Position numbers and translations under genes: made by a program. Below are positions 10,111-22,452 of a DNA stretch of 64,000 nucleotides, one piece after another. Numbering within the stretch: position 1 is the first letter of the stretch; every line of letters starts with the position of its first letter. The notes under the pieces were generated by a model. The model worked only from the letters and a program-made list of their open reading frames with translations, was not told the DNA's origin and searched no databases. Source of the stretch: Epiperipatus broadwayi (lineage: Eukaryota > Onychophora > Udeonychophora > Euonychophora > Peripatidae); assembly GCA_028023455.1 (NCBI GenBank), contig JAQFVV010006336.1, forward strand, positions 2,432,224 to 2,496,223, given 5' to 3'.

Positions 10111-11390
10111 GATCTTTCACCGCATCACCTAAACTCGGAAAACTTAAGTCTCAATGCTATTACATCAGTTATTGATGATTCCGTGGAACAGCATTTACGG
10201 AAACTATCAGAAATACAGGCAAGCGATCTGGATTATGCTCCAATGGTAGCCTACAAGAAAGGAGCCATGAATCCCTCACTAATGGACCTATCCAAGTTAG
10301 AACAAGAAGGAGATTATCGTATTGAGGACGGTGTCCTTCAATACAAGGTTACTGCAAAAGAAGGTTCCCGAAGAACCCTCATACCTAAAAAAATTAGGAA
10401 TCTTTTAATTGAATATGTGCATTGTCTATATGGACATTTTGGACCGCATAAGGTTGAATATGTGCTCCAAGAATTATTTTTTTTTGGCCAGGGATGTACT
10501 CAAATATTTTATCGGTTCTCAGAAGTTGCCACATATGTTCACGAACAAAACCCGTAAATAAAAATTTTACAAAACTCTTGCAACACATGCTAGCTCACAA
10601 TCCTAATGAGTTACTAGCTATTGACTTTTATGGTCCACTACCAGCGTATTGGTGATACCGGTTCTTAGTTGTCATGTATGATGTCTTTTCAAAATATGTG
10701 ACAGCTTATCCATTAAGAAAGGCTGATGCTTTAAGCACTATTAAAGTATTACAAGAGCAACAAATTCCTAGAATCGGCAAGCCTCAATATATACTCTTGG
10801 ATCATGGAACACCCTTTAAATCGCGCCAGTAGAAGCGTTGGCTCCAGCAACAGGATATAAAACATTTATTAACATCCTTACACAACCCTGAATCTAATGC
10901 CTGTGAGCGGGTTATGAGGGAGCTTAACCAGTTATTCCAGTTGTATGTCAACCAGAACAAAAGAGAATGGGTGAAACAGATTGAGAATGTTGTTAATTAT
11001 AGTAATTGGACGTTAAATGAGTCCACAGGGTTACTCCCATTAGGCTGCATTTCGGAAAAAAATATCCTATACTTATCAAAGCTCCATTACCCATCGATCA
11101 TGATAATCCTAAGGGAGAGAGGGACAGAGAAAAGGCTAGGATAAAATTAAAGCACATGGCTGAATTGCACATAAGGCGTGCAAACCAGAATCTTTGCCAA
11201 TTCGATATTGGTGATAGGGTTTTTGTCAGAAAACCTCATGTGAGCTATCCAACAAGGCATCAATACAAAAATTTTTTCCAATATATGATGGACCTTTTAC
11301 TATAAAAAAATATGGTCAGAATGCCTTTCTTCTGGAAGACGAGTCTGGAATTCAAGGGTCCTATAATTCCCGTAGTCTTAGACCTGCTGA
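10111..11390 (+). pseudogene. Integrase of element B
   Basis: Starts in the frame that ends at 10557: VHCLYGHFGPHKVEYVLQEL is the N-terminal zinc-binding (HHCC) region. After a shift the core follows: LLAIDFYGPL (first Asp, about 10620), ILLDHGTPF (second Asp at 10800-10802) and NACERVMREL (Glu at 10905-10907), with 34 residues between the last two in an otherwise unshifted reading. A stop (TGA near 10653) and TAG near 10830 break it. 11267-11390 encodes YDGPFTIKKYGQNAFLLED, a GPY/F-type C-terminal module. No chromodomain was seen. Confidence 0.87.
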
Positions 11391-11492
11391 ACAAGGGATC
11401 AATAATGATAGGTAAGTAGCAAAAATTATCATAGATGTAATAAAATGATTGATTGCAGTTAACACATATAACAAATGTCCAGCTGGGATTTT

Positions 11493-11507
11493 GCAAAGGG
11501 GGGAGGA
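11493..11507 (+). other. Polypurine tract of element B
   Basis: GCAAAGGGGGGAGGA is the kind of RNase-H-resistant purine run that primes plus-strand synthesis right before the 3' LTR. It lies 75 bases before the first base at which the two LTRs align. The bases after it, C then TAACATG, resemble the complement of the LTR end (CGTTACA gives TGTAACG), so the real LTR start is probably about 11508. Confidence 0.75.
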
Positions 11508-11508
11508 C

Positions 11509-13520
11509 TAACATGTTTTAAAAAAAGAAGAAAAAAGAAGTTACAGGAAGTTGTTTTTTTTTTAATCAGGTATTGAGGCAGTTGAGCCAGATTGATTTCT
11601 GATTCAATGGTTTTATTGCTAAAATTAAAAAGGGAAAACAACTTCATTTTCATTAAATGTCTAATGCTAATTTTTTTTTATTATTATTTCAAAACACATA
11701 TGCATTTATATTTTCACATTTATATTTTAAAATAGATTATTTAATGTTTACAAAATTGATTTAGAATAGTTTACTTTCACTACTTTGTTTATAAAATTGA
11801 TTTAAAAATACATTACTTTCACTGCCTGTTTTAATGAAAAAGCTTGCTAATTATATATTCCTGTTGCTTTTATTTTTAATCATTTTTAAAGTTAATTCTA
11901 AAAGTCTAAAAGCAGAGATTTAGTTTTGTATTTGTTATTTTGGATACAATAATCCCTGGTTGGAATTCTTAAATTAGATTGAGTGGGAAATTAATATTTG
12001 CCCTGCAGGTGATATAGAATTAGAAACTAATGAAAGTTTTTCGCGGGAAATGTAGCGAGGCAAGGATAGCCCACCAATTTTAGGAGAGAAGAGAAGCATT
12101 ATTAGATACACACTTTGATTATGTCCTGCAAAGACATACCATTGTGAGAAGCTGTTCGGACATTTAATTCCTACTAAAAATTTAAATAATTTTTGACAAA
12201 CTTTGTTGCTGTGCAAGATGTCAAAATCCACCACTGTGAGTTTTGCCATCATTAGAATGTCTGGCTAATTTAAACAAAGGATGACCCACGCCTACCAGCT
12301 CTTCTTTAGCCATGCCATGAACCTCTAAAATAAACACTGCCTCTACCTTGCCGTTGTCAAAGGACCTGAAATATGAACTATTAACAAAAGTGCGCACTCA
12401 TCACTAAATCACTAGAACTCTGCCTTACCATAAGCTAAACTTTTTTCCTATTCTAGCCAGGGTAAATAAATTGCATTTAATTAAATCTCCACTCAATCTA
12501 CTGATAAATATGTTTTAAAATGGTATTGATTTTTTTTTAATTATTTATTATCTGTACGTCCTCTTTTCTAATATTTAAAGTGTCTTGGAATCTTAGTTTT
12601 ACGATTCCAAGTTTGTTTGCAATTTTTGTTTATCAGAGGATGCATTAGGAGATTGTAATTTATATGTTTAATATATACCTGATTAATTCGATAACTATTA
12701 CAAAATGCATTGGCAGTTTTCATAGTCTTTATTTATTCACCTGCCCTTAGTTGTAAAATAAGGAATCTTAGAGCATGTTTCATTTGCGCTTTTTGTGCAA
12801 ACAACAAAATCTTTTTGCTGGCTATTTGTTAAGTTATTTCATCGGGTTGTCTGAAAGTAGTCCTTTCTTTCTAGATTACGTACGATCATAATCAAATATT
12901 TTTTGCTGTCTTGTAAGTATGATCAACCATGCTTACCTTGAATGTAGTATTACGCACAGCAGTCCTGCGGCGTTTTAATGACAGTAATTAGAATATTACT
13001 GCTCGGACATTTGCACTGGTTACGTTGATTTCCGGCGGGACAGTAACTGTTTTATTATCCCTGATTCAGGAAGCTAGGGTTGTTGTTTGTTTTTGTAATT
13101 TTACAACTGGCCAGTAGGAAAATATGATCCTAACCATTTCTTATGTTTTAAGTGAGAGAATTTTATTGCCAAAATGTTTAATGCTTTCATGTTTGTCGTA
13201 CTCTTGTGCACTCTCTGGTAAATATATGTATGTTAACATAAGTCACTTTTATATTTGTGGCTAGATGTCTTTACTATATTGTCTAACTTATACAATTAAT
13301 AAATTGTTTAAATTTATTTGGCTTATGTTTGTCTTTGTGCTTTGATTTCTCAGCTGTCTAAATAATATTTAAGATATCTTGTTCCTGCCTGAGTGTAGTT
13401 CGGTGCCTTTTGATTCGCATATCCTGTCCACCCTCAAATAAATGTCTAGTTCCTATTTTCGTACTAGTGGCGCCCCCGGGATCAGTATATGTGAATCTCA
13501 AAGATCTTTCTCCCATTACA
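11509..13520 (+). repeat. 3' LTR of element B
   Basis: 11583-13520 is the copy of the 5' LTR, ending CATTACA at 13520. The 11509-11582 segment follows the polypurine tract directly and most likely is the true start of the LTR, which the 5' copy has lost. That would make the LTR about 2.0 kb. (TA)n follows at once. Confidence 0.85.
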
Positions 13521-13562
13521 ATATATATATATATGACTTTATATATATATATGTAATGGGAC
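13511..13562. repeat. Inverted repeat at the right end of element B
   Basis: TCCCATTACA (the LTR end) followed by (AT)n GACTTT (AT)n and then TGTAATGGGA forms a hairpin. The second arm lies outside the LTR, so the LTR terminus appears in mirrored form just beyond the insertion. The ATGACTTTA(TA)n block also occurs at about 67-75. Confidence 0.75.
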
Positions 13563-14540
13563 AATATATATATATATGACTTTAACAGGTTACACCAACC
13601 TTCCCTCCTAAAACATCTCCCATCCTACTACTACCTGTTCTGTTTACTGCGTTTAGTTATAAAATTATTTGCCACTCAGCTAAAAAAATTTTTAGCAAAA
13701 CTTAACTATTTTCCTAAATGAAATGAAACAAATTTATTTTTTTTTATCTCTGGTTGTTCTCCTGTGCCTGGACAGATTTGACATTAGATCATGCATCACT
13801 TGGTTGATGACAATTGGTTACATGATTTAATTTACATTTAAGTTGTTACTGACTTTTTAACCATTTCATTCTTCCAGGTTCAAATCTTAAATAACTATTT
13901 TGTGTTTAAAAATATTTAATTAAACTATTGGCAAATTTTTTTGTATGGGCATCAGCCCATAGAATATGTATGCTTTATTATTGACAATTTATTCACCCAA
14001 GTTTCTATTAACAAACATTTGTTGCTATTACACAATTTTTATTTTTTTTATATTTTATATCACAATATTTTACAGACTCTGAATATTTATTTATACACCA
14101 AAGCATACACGATTTGGTTTATTTTTATTTTACATTTTACACATGAAGAAAAATCACAGAGATGAAAAAAATCTCATATACTTTCCTTTCTATTTTGAGT
14201 CTGTGTACATATATCACTTTTAAATTCTGGATACCAGCTATTTGTGGACCCATTATTTTTATTCTCTACCATAAAACAAAGCCAAAAAAATGCATGTGTA
14301 TTTCACACATTTCATTTTACTCAACATATTTATCATGATGTAGGTATTTATTTAAAATCCCCACCATTTTTGAGCATCAAAACTCAGGGAAATTTTTTTT
14401 TTACATGTATACATTATTCAATAATGTGTCAAAAAGCATAACAAAAAACACATTATATACATTAAACATTATTCGGGGTTTTGCAGTGTGTGCAAAACAT
14501 CATACAAACTTAGGAAAAAAAATCTTACATATACTTATTA
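13563..14540. other. AT-rich spacer, no gene seen
   Basis: Unique-looking AT-rich sequence with a short CT-rich stretch near 13595-13630. Open frames at 13941-14165 and 14244-14441 have no recognisable domain and the composition of the surrounding DNA; I do not regard them as genes. Confidence 0.6.
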
Positions 14541-14559
14541 CTTAGTGTTATTAAAAAAA

Positions 14560-14597
<38 letters not shown>

Positions 14598-14648
14598 TTT
14601 TTTTAATAACACTAAGCATATATATATATATATATATATATATGCTTA
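14541..14648. repeat. Perfect 25-bp inverted repeat with (TA)n loop, and a second TA hairpin
   Basis: Arms 14541-14565 and 14592-14616 are exact reverse complements and enclose about 26 bp of TA dinucleotides. A second short hairpin, TAAGCA-(TA)n-TGCTTA, follows at 14613-14648. The structure could extrude as a cruciform. Confidence 0.9.
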
Positions 14649-17544
14649 ACATTATACAGGGTATGGGAATATCTAATAGCACCACAGATGGGCATCCAAA
14701 CCCCAAAAAAAAAATATGATGTACCGGTCGAAAAACACACATCGTTCTAACAAACCCCTGAATACAGGTAAAGTACCTCGAGTCTGACAATGTGCAAGAT
14801 AAATAAATCAGGTACAAAATGATTTCTGCCCTATTTACCTATATCCCCAGGTCAAAGATCTAATCAATAGCCTTTCTCAATGATACGATCGAATTCCTTT
14901 ACTTTCACCATCCCAGCAGCTGGGTCTTAAGCATAAGATTCAATTTAATTATATATATACATATATTAGTGAGAACTTGGGTGATTGGTTGATAGGTATA
15001 TTAAAAATCAAAATTTATTTAAAATAAAAGTAAATAAAATGATTCGAAGAACACTGGAAGTTTGGTTTTAGTTATATATATATTTAAAAATCATTTAGCA
15101 TTTTACATAAGTTTAATTCAAGCTTTGAAAACAAAAAATATACCCTTTAAATTATCTTTATAATTATATGAGTTCATGACGACTTTATTTATATTAGCGG
15201 TTAACATTAACAATATTGAGTTTGTACAATTTATTTTGTGAAGTTTATATACCTTTGCTTTTGTTTACATTTATTCTCCTTTTAAAATAACAAAGTTGAT
15301 TTTATAATTAAATGATCACAGATTTTAAAATTTCCATGCACATTTAGTACAAGTTTGTAATATAGCAATAGGTTTAAACATCTGCCTAACACACATATAT
15401 AAGAATGACTATTTTAATGAATACTTTATACAAGATTTAAAAAAAACATTTCTATTGAAAAAGACATTAATTAAATAGACAATTATAAGAAGACTAATTT
15501 GAAGTCTTACTCCACTAACAGATAAAAAAATTGATTTCATTTTTCTTTATAAAAAATAATTATTTAGATTTTCAATAACTAATGTTTTATGACATTAGTG
15601 AACCTTGCTGGCATAGCTTATAAATAACTTTAAAACTGTAAGCGGTTATAATGAAAAAGTAGATCAGTTAATTATCAAGCAAAGAACTCACTTTAGTTGG
15701 ACTTACAACTAAAATCATACCTATAATAAAATATAATGTGAATTAGCCAAAATCAAATGATTTTAACTAATTACACACACAAACAAAAGAGTCAATTACT
15801 CAGGTCAAAGATACTTTCAGTAGAATCCTTTCCCTATGGCTTATGTATTAGATAGGCAGAAGAAAAGCAAAACAATGTCGGGTTAATAAATATACGAATG
15901 CACAGGAGAGAAGAAAAGTAAGTAAGAAAATATGAGCCAGATTATGGACACTTGTATGCCTATTCCAACAAACAATAAAATGGGAAATCGATACATCCAC
16001 ATTTCATGTCCATATACTGATAGGAAATAGTATTTGTGGAGAGCCAACATGCCCACCTATATGGGTATCATGCCAGCAAACCTACTCTATCTCAGTCATG
16101 CTATCCGATTCACATACATATGCAAAAGTGGAAGCTAACTCCAAATCACCAAATCAATGACCATTTTAGGTCTGTTCATGATACTCCAAGCATTATAATT
16201 AACCCAAGATATTATAATTATTAAATAGGAACAAATTATAATTAAATAGCCTTAAAATGATCTAATACTGAATAGAGACCAACCTGCATAATCAAAACTA
16301 TTTTATATAAATATTTAACCTCCAAAAAGAAAACATACATATAGAAATAAGGGAATTTAATTCTCGAAAAAATGCCCCCTTTCCTCTTCCCTAACTTAAC
16401 AAAAAAGGCAAGATAATTAACTGATGCTATCCAGTGGCACTGTTACTAGGTCAAAAATCCATAGCATATTTGATTCTGTTTTGAATTACAGAAATATAAA
16501 ATAATAGAATCCCATTCTGGGAAATATATAATAAATTTACTTAAAATTACGGTAGATTTGTTTAGAAATATATGTATATATTTGACATAGCTTCACTTGC
16601 GAAACAAAAATAAATCAAGATTATTTTATTTTAAAATTAAATCGTTCTTTGTTAACATTCCCGGTCCACTAATAAACCTAATTTGCTCGTTTAGCAAATT
16701 ACTCTCTTTGAGTTCCCATGAGTGAAGCCAGTTGAAATAAAAAAAATTAAAGCATGAAATCTCATGATAAGATTAATATAAAACAAATAACTAAATTCAT
16801 AGTCAATTAATCAAAATATTAAAAATTATGGTGAGGTTGAGTTAATAAAATATTATAATTTAAAAGAAAAGGGTTAAAGAATCAGTTAAAAGTTTTACAA
16901 AAATACATTTATACTCTTATGATAATAGTTTCAAACATTTTGATGGATGTATTTAAGCTCTTCGGCATTTTCCTTGGAGTACCCTGGGGTGAGTTCTATG
17001 GGAAAATGTTGGTAGCAGATGGCTTTTTTGAAAGCAGGTTTGGACAGCAGCATAACAGAAGATTTCATGTCTCAGGAAGAAAAGAGCAGTGATTTACCTT
17101 TTTTACTACTCGATTGTCATGGTGTGATTTCTACAATTCTCTTTCTGTCTGTTCTCTGTCTGGTTCTGGTCTCTCCCTGATCTCTTTCTGGTCTCTCTAT
17201 TCTCTTTCTGGTATCTTTTCTTTCTCAAAAGGACCACTATTTATCACTTCCTACTCATATTCGATTTCTGCTGCCTCATTTTAAAAACAATCAAAATCAT
17301 TCTTTTATTCTAATTTTAGAAAGTTTGTACCTCAATAAGGATCAATATATTTCAATATAATTCTATGTTAGTTTTTAATTTAGATATCAATGTAGAATCT
17401 TTACTAATTAATGAATAGAGATTCCACAGTGAATGAATTTTTGGTAATTTATCAATGCTTTTAATCTAAACATATTTTTAATCTTTTTATCGAGGTACAA
17501 ATCTTTTCAAAAAGGCCATCTTGGATTCTTGATCTAAAAATAAA
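14649..17544. other. Spacer with no recognised gene; part may be LTR
   Basis: AT-rich with islands of more balanced composition at 14660-14935 and 15780-16100, both of which contain CCAGGTCAAAGAT or CAGGTCAAAGAT. A CT-rich degenerate run with repeated CTCTTTCTG and TCTGGTCTC lies at 17138-17228. Because an element A-type LTR ends at 17863 and its other end is unknown, some of this stretch may belong to that LTR. The open frame at 16036-16224 has no domain I recognise. Confidence 0.5.
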
Positions 17545-17859
17545 GCATTTTAAACATACATATCTACTATATATATATATATATATAGTAGATAAAGTTA
17601 TATATATGATATATATATATATATATATATAAATTGAAAGTTAATTATTTGAATTTTTTTTTCTTTTAATAATATAAATGGAATAACAGTGTTACTATAA
17701 TTATGTATATATGATCCAAAATAAATTATAGGATTTATTCAGGATAGTTAAAAAAATGTTTAAAAAATGTTTTTTTAGAATAATAATAAAAGCAAATGTT
17801 AGTAAAATAAATAATTAGGTGGTCAGACTGTGAAATGGCAAATCTGAATCAGATTTACC

Positions 17860-17863
<4 letters not shown>
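17545..17863 (-). repeat. Second copy of the element A LTR (solo or truncated)
   Basis: Near-identical to positions 1-340, from ATTTTAAACATAC through the (TA)n hairpin to CAGATTTACCATTT. At 340 the first copy goes on to CACA and a polypurine tract. Here the match stops at CCATTT and (TA)n begins, so the terminal TGTG of the minus-strand LTR is lost. No element interior is visible on either side. It could be a solo LTR or a truncated copy; the left boundary is not resolved. Confidence 0.7.

Positions 17864-17910
<47 letters not shown>
17864..17910. repeat. (TA)n microsatellite
   Basis: About 47 bp of uninterrupted TA between the LTR copy and the foldback repeat. Confidence 0.95.
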
Positions 17911-17914
<4 letters not shown>

Positions 17915-18160
17915 AACAGATGGCATTCTCCCAAAAACACCATCAAGCATTTGTTTACATAAACATCAGAGCATGCATTCACTATCTCTAACTTTAATTC
18001 CACTTTCAGATCATGATTTCAAGCTATTTGCTATCGTCAGTGAAAAATTTGAAATCATGATCTGAAAGTGGAATTAAAGTTAGAGATAGTGAATGCATGC
18101 TCTGACGTTTATGTAAACAAATGCTTGACGGTGTTTTTGGTAGAAAGCCATCTGTTGACA
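17911..18160. repeat. Foldback element, family 1 (palindromic copy)
   Basis: The termini are TGTCAACAGATGGC and its complement. Arms of about 111 bp (17911-18022 and 18049-18160) are near-perfect reverse complements around a short loop. The same sequence, not folded back, occurs in the longer copies at 44156-44563 and (inverted) 52941-53365, so this copy is an inverted duplication of one end of that family. The right flank, AACTTGTTTTTTAATTTTCATATATA (about 18186-18211), is also shared with the 53365 end. No protein is encoded. Confidence 0.88.
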
Positions 18161-18211
18161 TAAATACAAGCGTTAGCATGTTTTTAACTTGTTTTTTAAT
18201 TTTCATATATA

Positions 18212-18912
18212 TATAAAGAAACACTAATTTTTTTATCCTAAAAGTTCATGTAAAATTACTCTACTTTTATTTCATCAAATTGAAATGTAATGCTATAGAT
18301 AAATAATATAATTATATTTTCAAATGTTATTTGAATAAGCATTTATTTTTATATAGTGCATGTTCATAAATTGTAATACATTAAAGATCAACCTTTCATG
18401 CTATTGTGCATGTTTTTTTACGAGCGTTAATGCTATTTGAAGTAAATGAATAATTGGTTTTAAAATATTACAGTAATATTTTTTTGTCGGATGGTGTATA
18501 TAAATGGATATTGAAGCAGCTAGGCATTACATGTCACTCCTCAAAAGACATTATAATTACACAGTAACACTTATATTTTTTCTTTTTTTCTGAAAAATTA
18601 CCGTTTTTAATTATGATTATATACTTTAATTTTAAAAATAGTTAAATTTAATTATCATAGTGAAATAATGAAAAACCACATTTTGTTTATTCATTTTAAA
18701 GTATGTATATAGAGTTCCCAATCAAATACCACACATTGTTGTTTATAATAATGTAAATAACACTAAATAGATATCAGCCTCAATCATCATGTCTAATATA
18801 ATTTGCTATGACTGTCATAGCTATTAATATATATTCAAAGCATTAATCTATTTATTCAAAAATTATAATGATAAAGAAAAAATCATGACACTCTTTCACT
18901 TTCTCTCTCTTT
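18212..18912. other. AT-rich spacer, no gene seen
   Basis: No open frame, RNA gene or repeat beyond simple A/T runs was recognised; a short CTCTCTCT run precedes the GATA array. Confidence 0.6.
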
Positions 18913-19380
<468 letters not shown>

Positions 19381-19402
19381 ACAATGTGTGTATATATATT
19401 AT

Positions 19403-20415
19403 TAGATGGAGCTTAACAATAGCTCTAATCAAGCTTTATTTTATATGTGTGAAAAGAGAAAGAATTCAAAATTTCTATGAGATAGTCCCTAACACCAGAC
19501 CAATTGGTTTTGAACTTATAGCTGACCTCAGTGGAGCACTGGTAGTCTAGAAATTAGATATAAAATACTAACTCAAATGTCAGCACTTATAAAACATGTT
19601 ACTATCAATTTGAAAGCCTGAACTTTTCAGACATGTAATTGTCTTCAAATCCAGCCTTCCAAACCAGATAGCTAAATGGGTCTGAATTCATCTCAGATTT
19701 ACCATATAGCCTCTGCAATATAGCATTGCAAAAGCCTTCAAAAGTACACTTATAATAATTAATAAAACAAGTCATAAATTTTGTAACTTGCTTTTAAGCT
19801 TGCATTTAAGGATCACTAGCTGGAGCTTACCAATAGCTCAAACCAAGCTTTATTTTATAAGTGCCAAAAGTGAAAGAATTCAAAATCTCTATCAGAAAGA
19901 TCCTAGCTCCAGACCTATATAGCTATCTGGTTTGTAAGATTGGATTTGAAGACATTTTATATCTTATATTTTATATTTGAGATCTAGTTTCTAGAGTTGC
20001 AGCACTCCACTGAGAGTAACCATAAGGTTGAAACTGATTGGTCTGACATTGGAACTTTCCGATAAAAATTTTGAATAATATTCTTTTGGCACTTATAAAA
20101 TAAAGCTTGATTAGATCTATTTGTAAGCTTCATCTAGTGATCATTAAATGTATGCTTAAAAGCAAGTTTCGAAATTTATGACTTGTTTTATTTATTATTA
20201 TAAGTGTACCTTTAAAGATTTTTGTGATGTTATATTTCATAGGCTATTACTTTATGGTGAAACTGAGCTGAATTCAGATCCATATAGCTACCTGGTTTGT
20301 AAGGCTGGATTTGAAGACATTTATGTGTCTGAAACATTAAGGCTTTCAAGGCTGAAAAATTCAGACTTCCATATTGATAGTAATGTATTCTATAAGAGCT
20401 GACATTTGAGTTAGT
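19403..20415. repeat. Composite foldback with direct and inverted units
   Basis: Unit A (19403-19568, starting TAGATGGAGCTTA) is followed by unit B (19569-19817), then a direct partial copy of A (19818-19915, starting CTAGCTGGAGCTTAC). An inverted A (about 19975-20138) and an inverted B (about 20139-20415) follow. Unit B contains CCAGATAGCTA(A/T)ATGGGTCTGA and CTCTGCAAT..AGCATTGCA blocks that recur in the copies at 44156-44563 and 52941-53365, tying it to foldback family 1. The open frame at 20178-20402 lies inside the inverted B unit and is not credible as a gene. Confidence 0.85.
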
Positions 20416-20439
20416 ATGTTAGATCTCAGAAAGTAAAAT

Positions 20440-21330
20440 AAATAGAGATAATTTAAGATATTTAGATTTTTTAGGTGATGTGGCTATTTTTTCAAGCAAT
20501 GCTTTAAAGCTTCAGGAAATGTTGACAAAATTTTCAGATAAAAATAAGAAAATAGTCCAAAGACAAATGCTTATTGATTAAAGTAATGTTCAATGAATTT
20601 TATCAGAATAAGAAAATAAAGATTGATAGTCATGAATGAGAAGAAACTAACAATTACAAATACCTTGGTCAGATTATTAATATAAATAAAAACATAATAA
20701 ATAAAATTAAACATAGCATTAAGCTTGAGTGACATGCTTTTGATAGAAATAGCTTAATGTTAAAAAAAAGTATGCATTTGAGAAAAAAAAAGTATGCGTT
20801 TCAGAAAAAAAAATTAATAGATTTATTTTACCTCTTTTTATTTTTGAATGTAAGACTGGATGGACAGTTAACAAAAAAGAAATATTGAAACTGATTGATA
20901 ATGAAATTCATAGATAGAAAAACAGGTACTATTGATATTATAGAAAAAAGAAACAAAACATGGAGCTGAGCTGTATGTTTTGTGAAAGAAATTAATGACA
21001 GATGTTCAGTGAAGTTTTTAACTACATCCCAAGAACATCACTAATTCTTATGCTAGCACATAACTGTTATTAAAACAGGCAAAACTCTCTATACAGTAGT
21101 GCCACACAGTGCCAACCAGAGTAATCAATGAATGCCAGAAGGCTTGTGCATAAAATATCCATCTAGTGCCTATATTCCAAGAATTTATAAAATTCTTCAG
21201 AAAAGACCAAACATGAAATACATGAATAAAATTAGTAAATTTATTGATGTCTTGTGAAGAAAGGATTCTAAAAATCAGAAAAAGTGGATTAAACTTAGAG
21301 ATATTTATTCTGATAATGGTTTAAAATGAT
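20440..21330 (+). pseudogene. LINE reverse transcriptase remnant (C-terminal half)
   Basis: Translation in shifting frames gives LDFLGDVAIFSSNALKLQEM, the position of the catalytic F-A-D-D box of non-LTR reverse transcriptases with the first Asp replaced by Gly. NYKYLGQIIN follows, the well-known 'YLG' block of the RTE-like class, then FDRNSLMLKKSMHL and a block near 20830-20920 matching the LPxxxxGCETWTLN region. Near 21180-21330 a basic tail (KRPNMKYMNKISKFID) may be the ORF end. Stops are frequent. A half-copy of a MITE-like repeat lies inside at 21063-21175. Confidence 0.75.
21063..21175. repeat. Half copy of palindromic MITE-like repeat
   Basis: TTAAAACAGGCAAAACTCTC through CCAGAAGGCTTGTGCATAAA matches the left arm of the palindrome at 40458-40668. 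Only one arm is present here. Confidence 0.8.
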
Positions 21331-21339
21331 GATGGTGGT

Positions 21340-22390
21340 GATATATAATTATAAATATTCTAAAATAGAGAGAGACATAAAATTAAAACATGTTGAATAC
21401 ATTTAATCAAATACATGTTTTTATTAAATTAGAAAATACCAACAAATCTTTAATATAATTATTGAAAATATACAATAAATGTTTTTATAACTAAAACAAT
21501 TTCATATTCACAGTTTTAATTATCTTTACAATATTAAAATTCTTTCCTGTATAAATTTTTAAACTTACAATAAAAAAATATATAAATAGAAACATTTTAT
21601 TGACTTCAAAATTTCCACTAATATAATAAAAAAAATATTTAACAGAAAGTATGTAAAGTTATATATATATATATATAAACAAAAAACTTTGGAATAAACC
21701 CTACAATATTCTAAAATATCAATATATAAAAATAAATACTTTTTATAATCAGATTATAACATATATGAAATCCCGAGCAGCATTTCACAGTTAAAATTTT
21801 AAGTAAGAAATCTCATTAAAATCACACAGCATTAATATTTCCAAATGAATAGCCAACTTTCCATAATTTATGTATATTAACACAATTATATTGTTTATTT
21901 AATAATTTTTTTATCATATTTATAAAGTATGGTAATTTTTTTAAAAATCATTTTCCATATGTAAAATAAAAACACTCTCAAAGTGAAAACTTCCATTACA
22001 AATAACAAAATGTTCAGCAAATAACAGATTTAAATCTGTCCACAGAAAATTACAATTTATTATGTAAAAGTTCATGTTCATAAATAGTTTTTTAATGCAT
22101 ATTTTGACTTACTAATGTAACGGAACCCACATTACATTTGTTGATTTTATTAACAGCATCATTTCCATTAGTAATAAATATACCAGTATTTGGTCCAACA
22201 TTAAGTGCAGCATTAAAATGAGAAGAAATCGGTGATAACAAAATTCATGTTTTCTCTTCAATAATTTTCTTCCTTCATTTATGTGTACATTTGTATAATT
22301 TAAATGAAATATCTTTATTATTATATCTTAAGTTCAATAATTTATTAGCATATATTTTAAAATTGGATTATTTATCACTATGAAATTTAC

Positions 22391-22452
<62 letters not shown>

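Larger units (their letters stand above)
4795..13520 (+). mobile_element. Element B: Ty3/Gypsy LTR retrotransposon, complete but inactive
   Basis: Two long direct repeats (4795-6740 and 11583-13520) flank an internal region holding, in order, a candidate tRNA primer site, a tandem-repeat leader, gag, protease, reverse transcriptase, RNase H and integrase with a GPY/F-like tail, then a polypurine tract. This order (integrase after RNase H) is the Ty3/Gypsy arrangement. Both outer ends abut (TA)n runs, so any ATAT-like target duplication cannot be told apart from flank. The coding region has at least one in-frame TAG and several frameshifts, so the copy is dead. LTR differences are a few percent by eye, suggesting an old insertion. 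Confidence 0.93.

Noticed and set aside
20178-20402. 74-codon frame
   Set aside because: Entirely inside an inverted foldback unit; the complementary copies do not preserve it.
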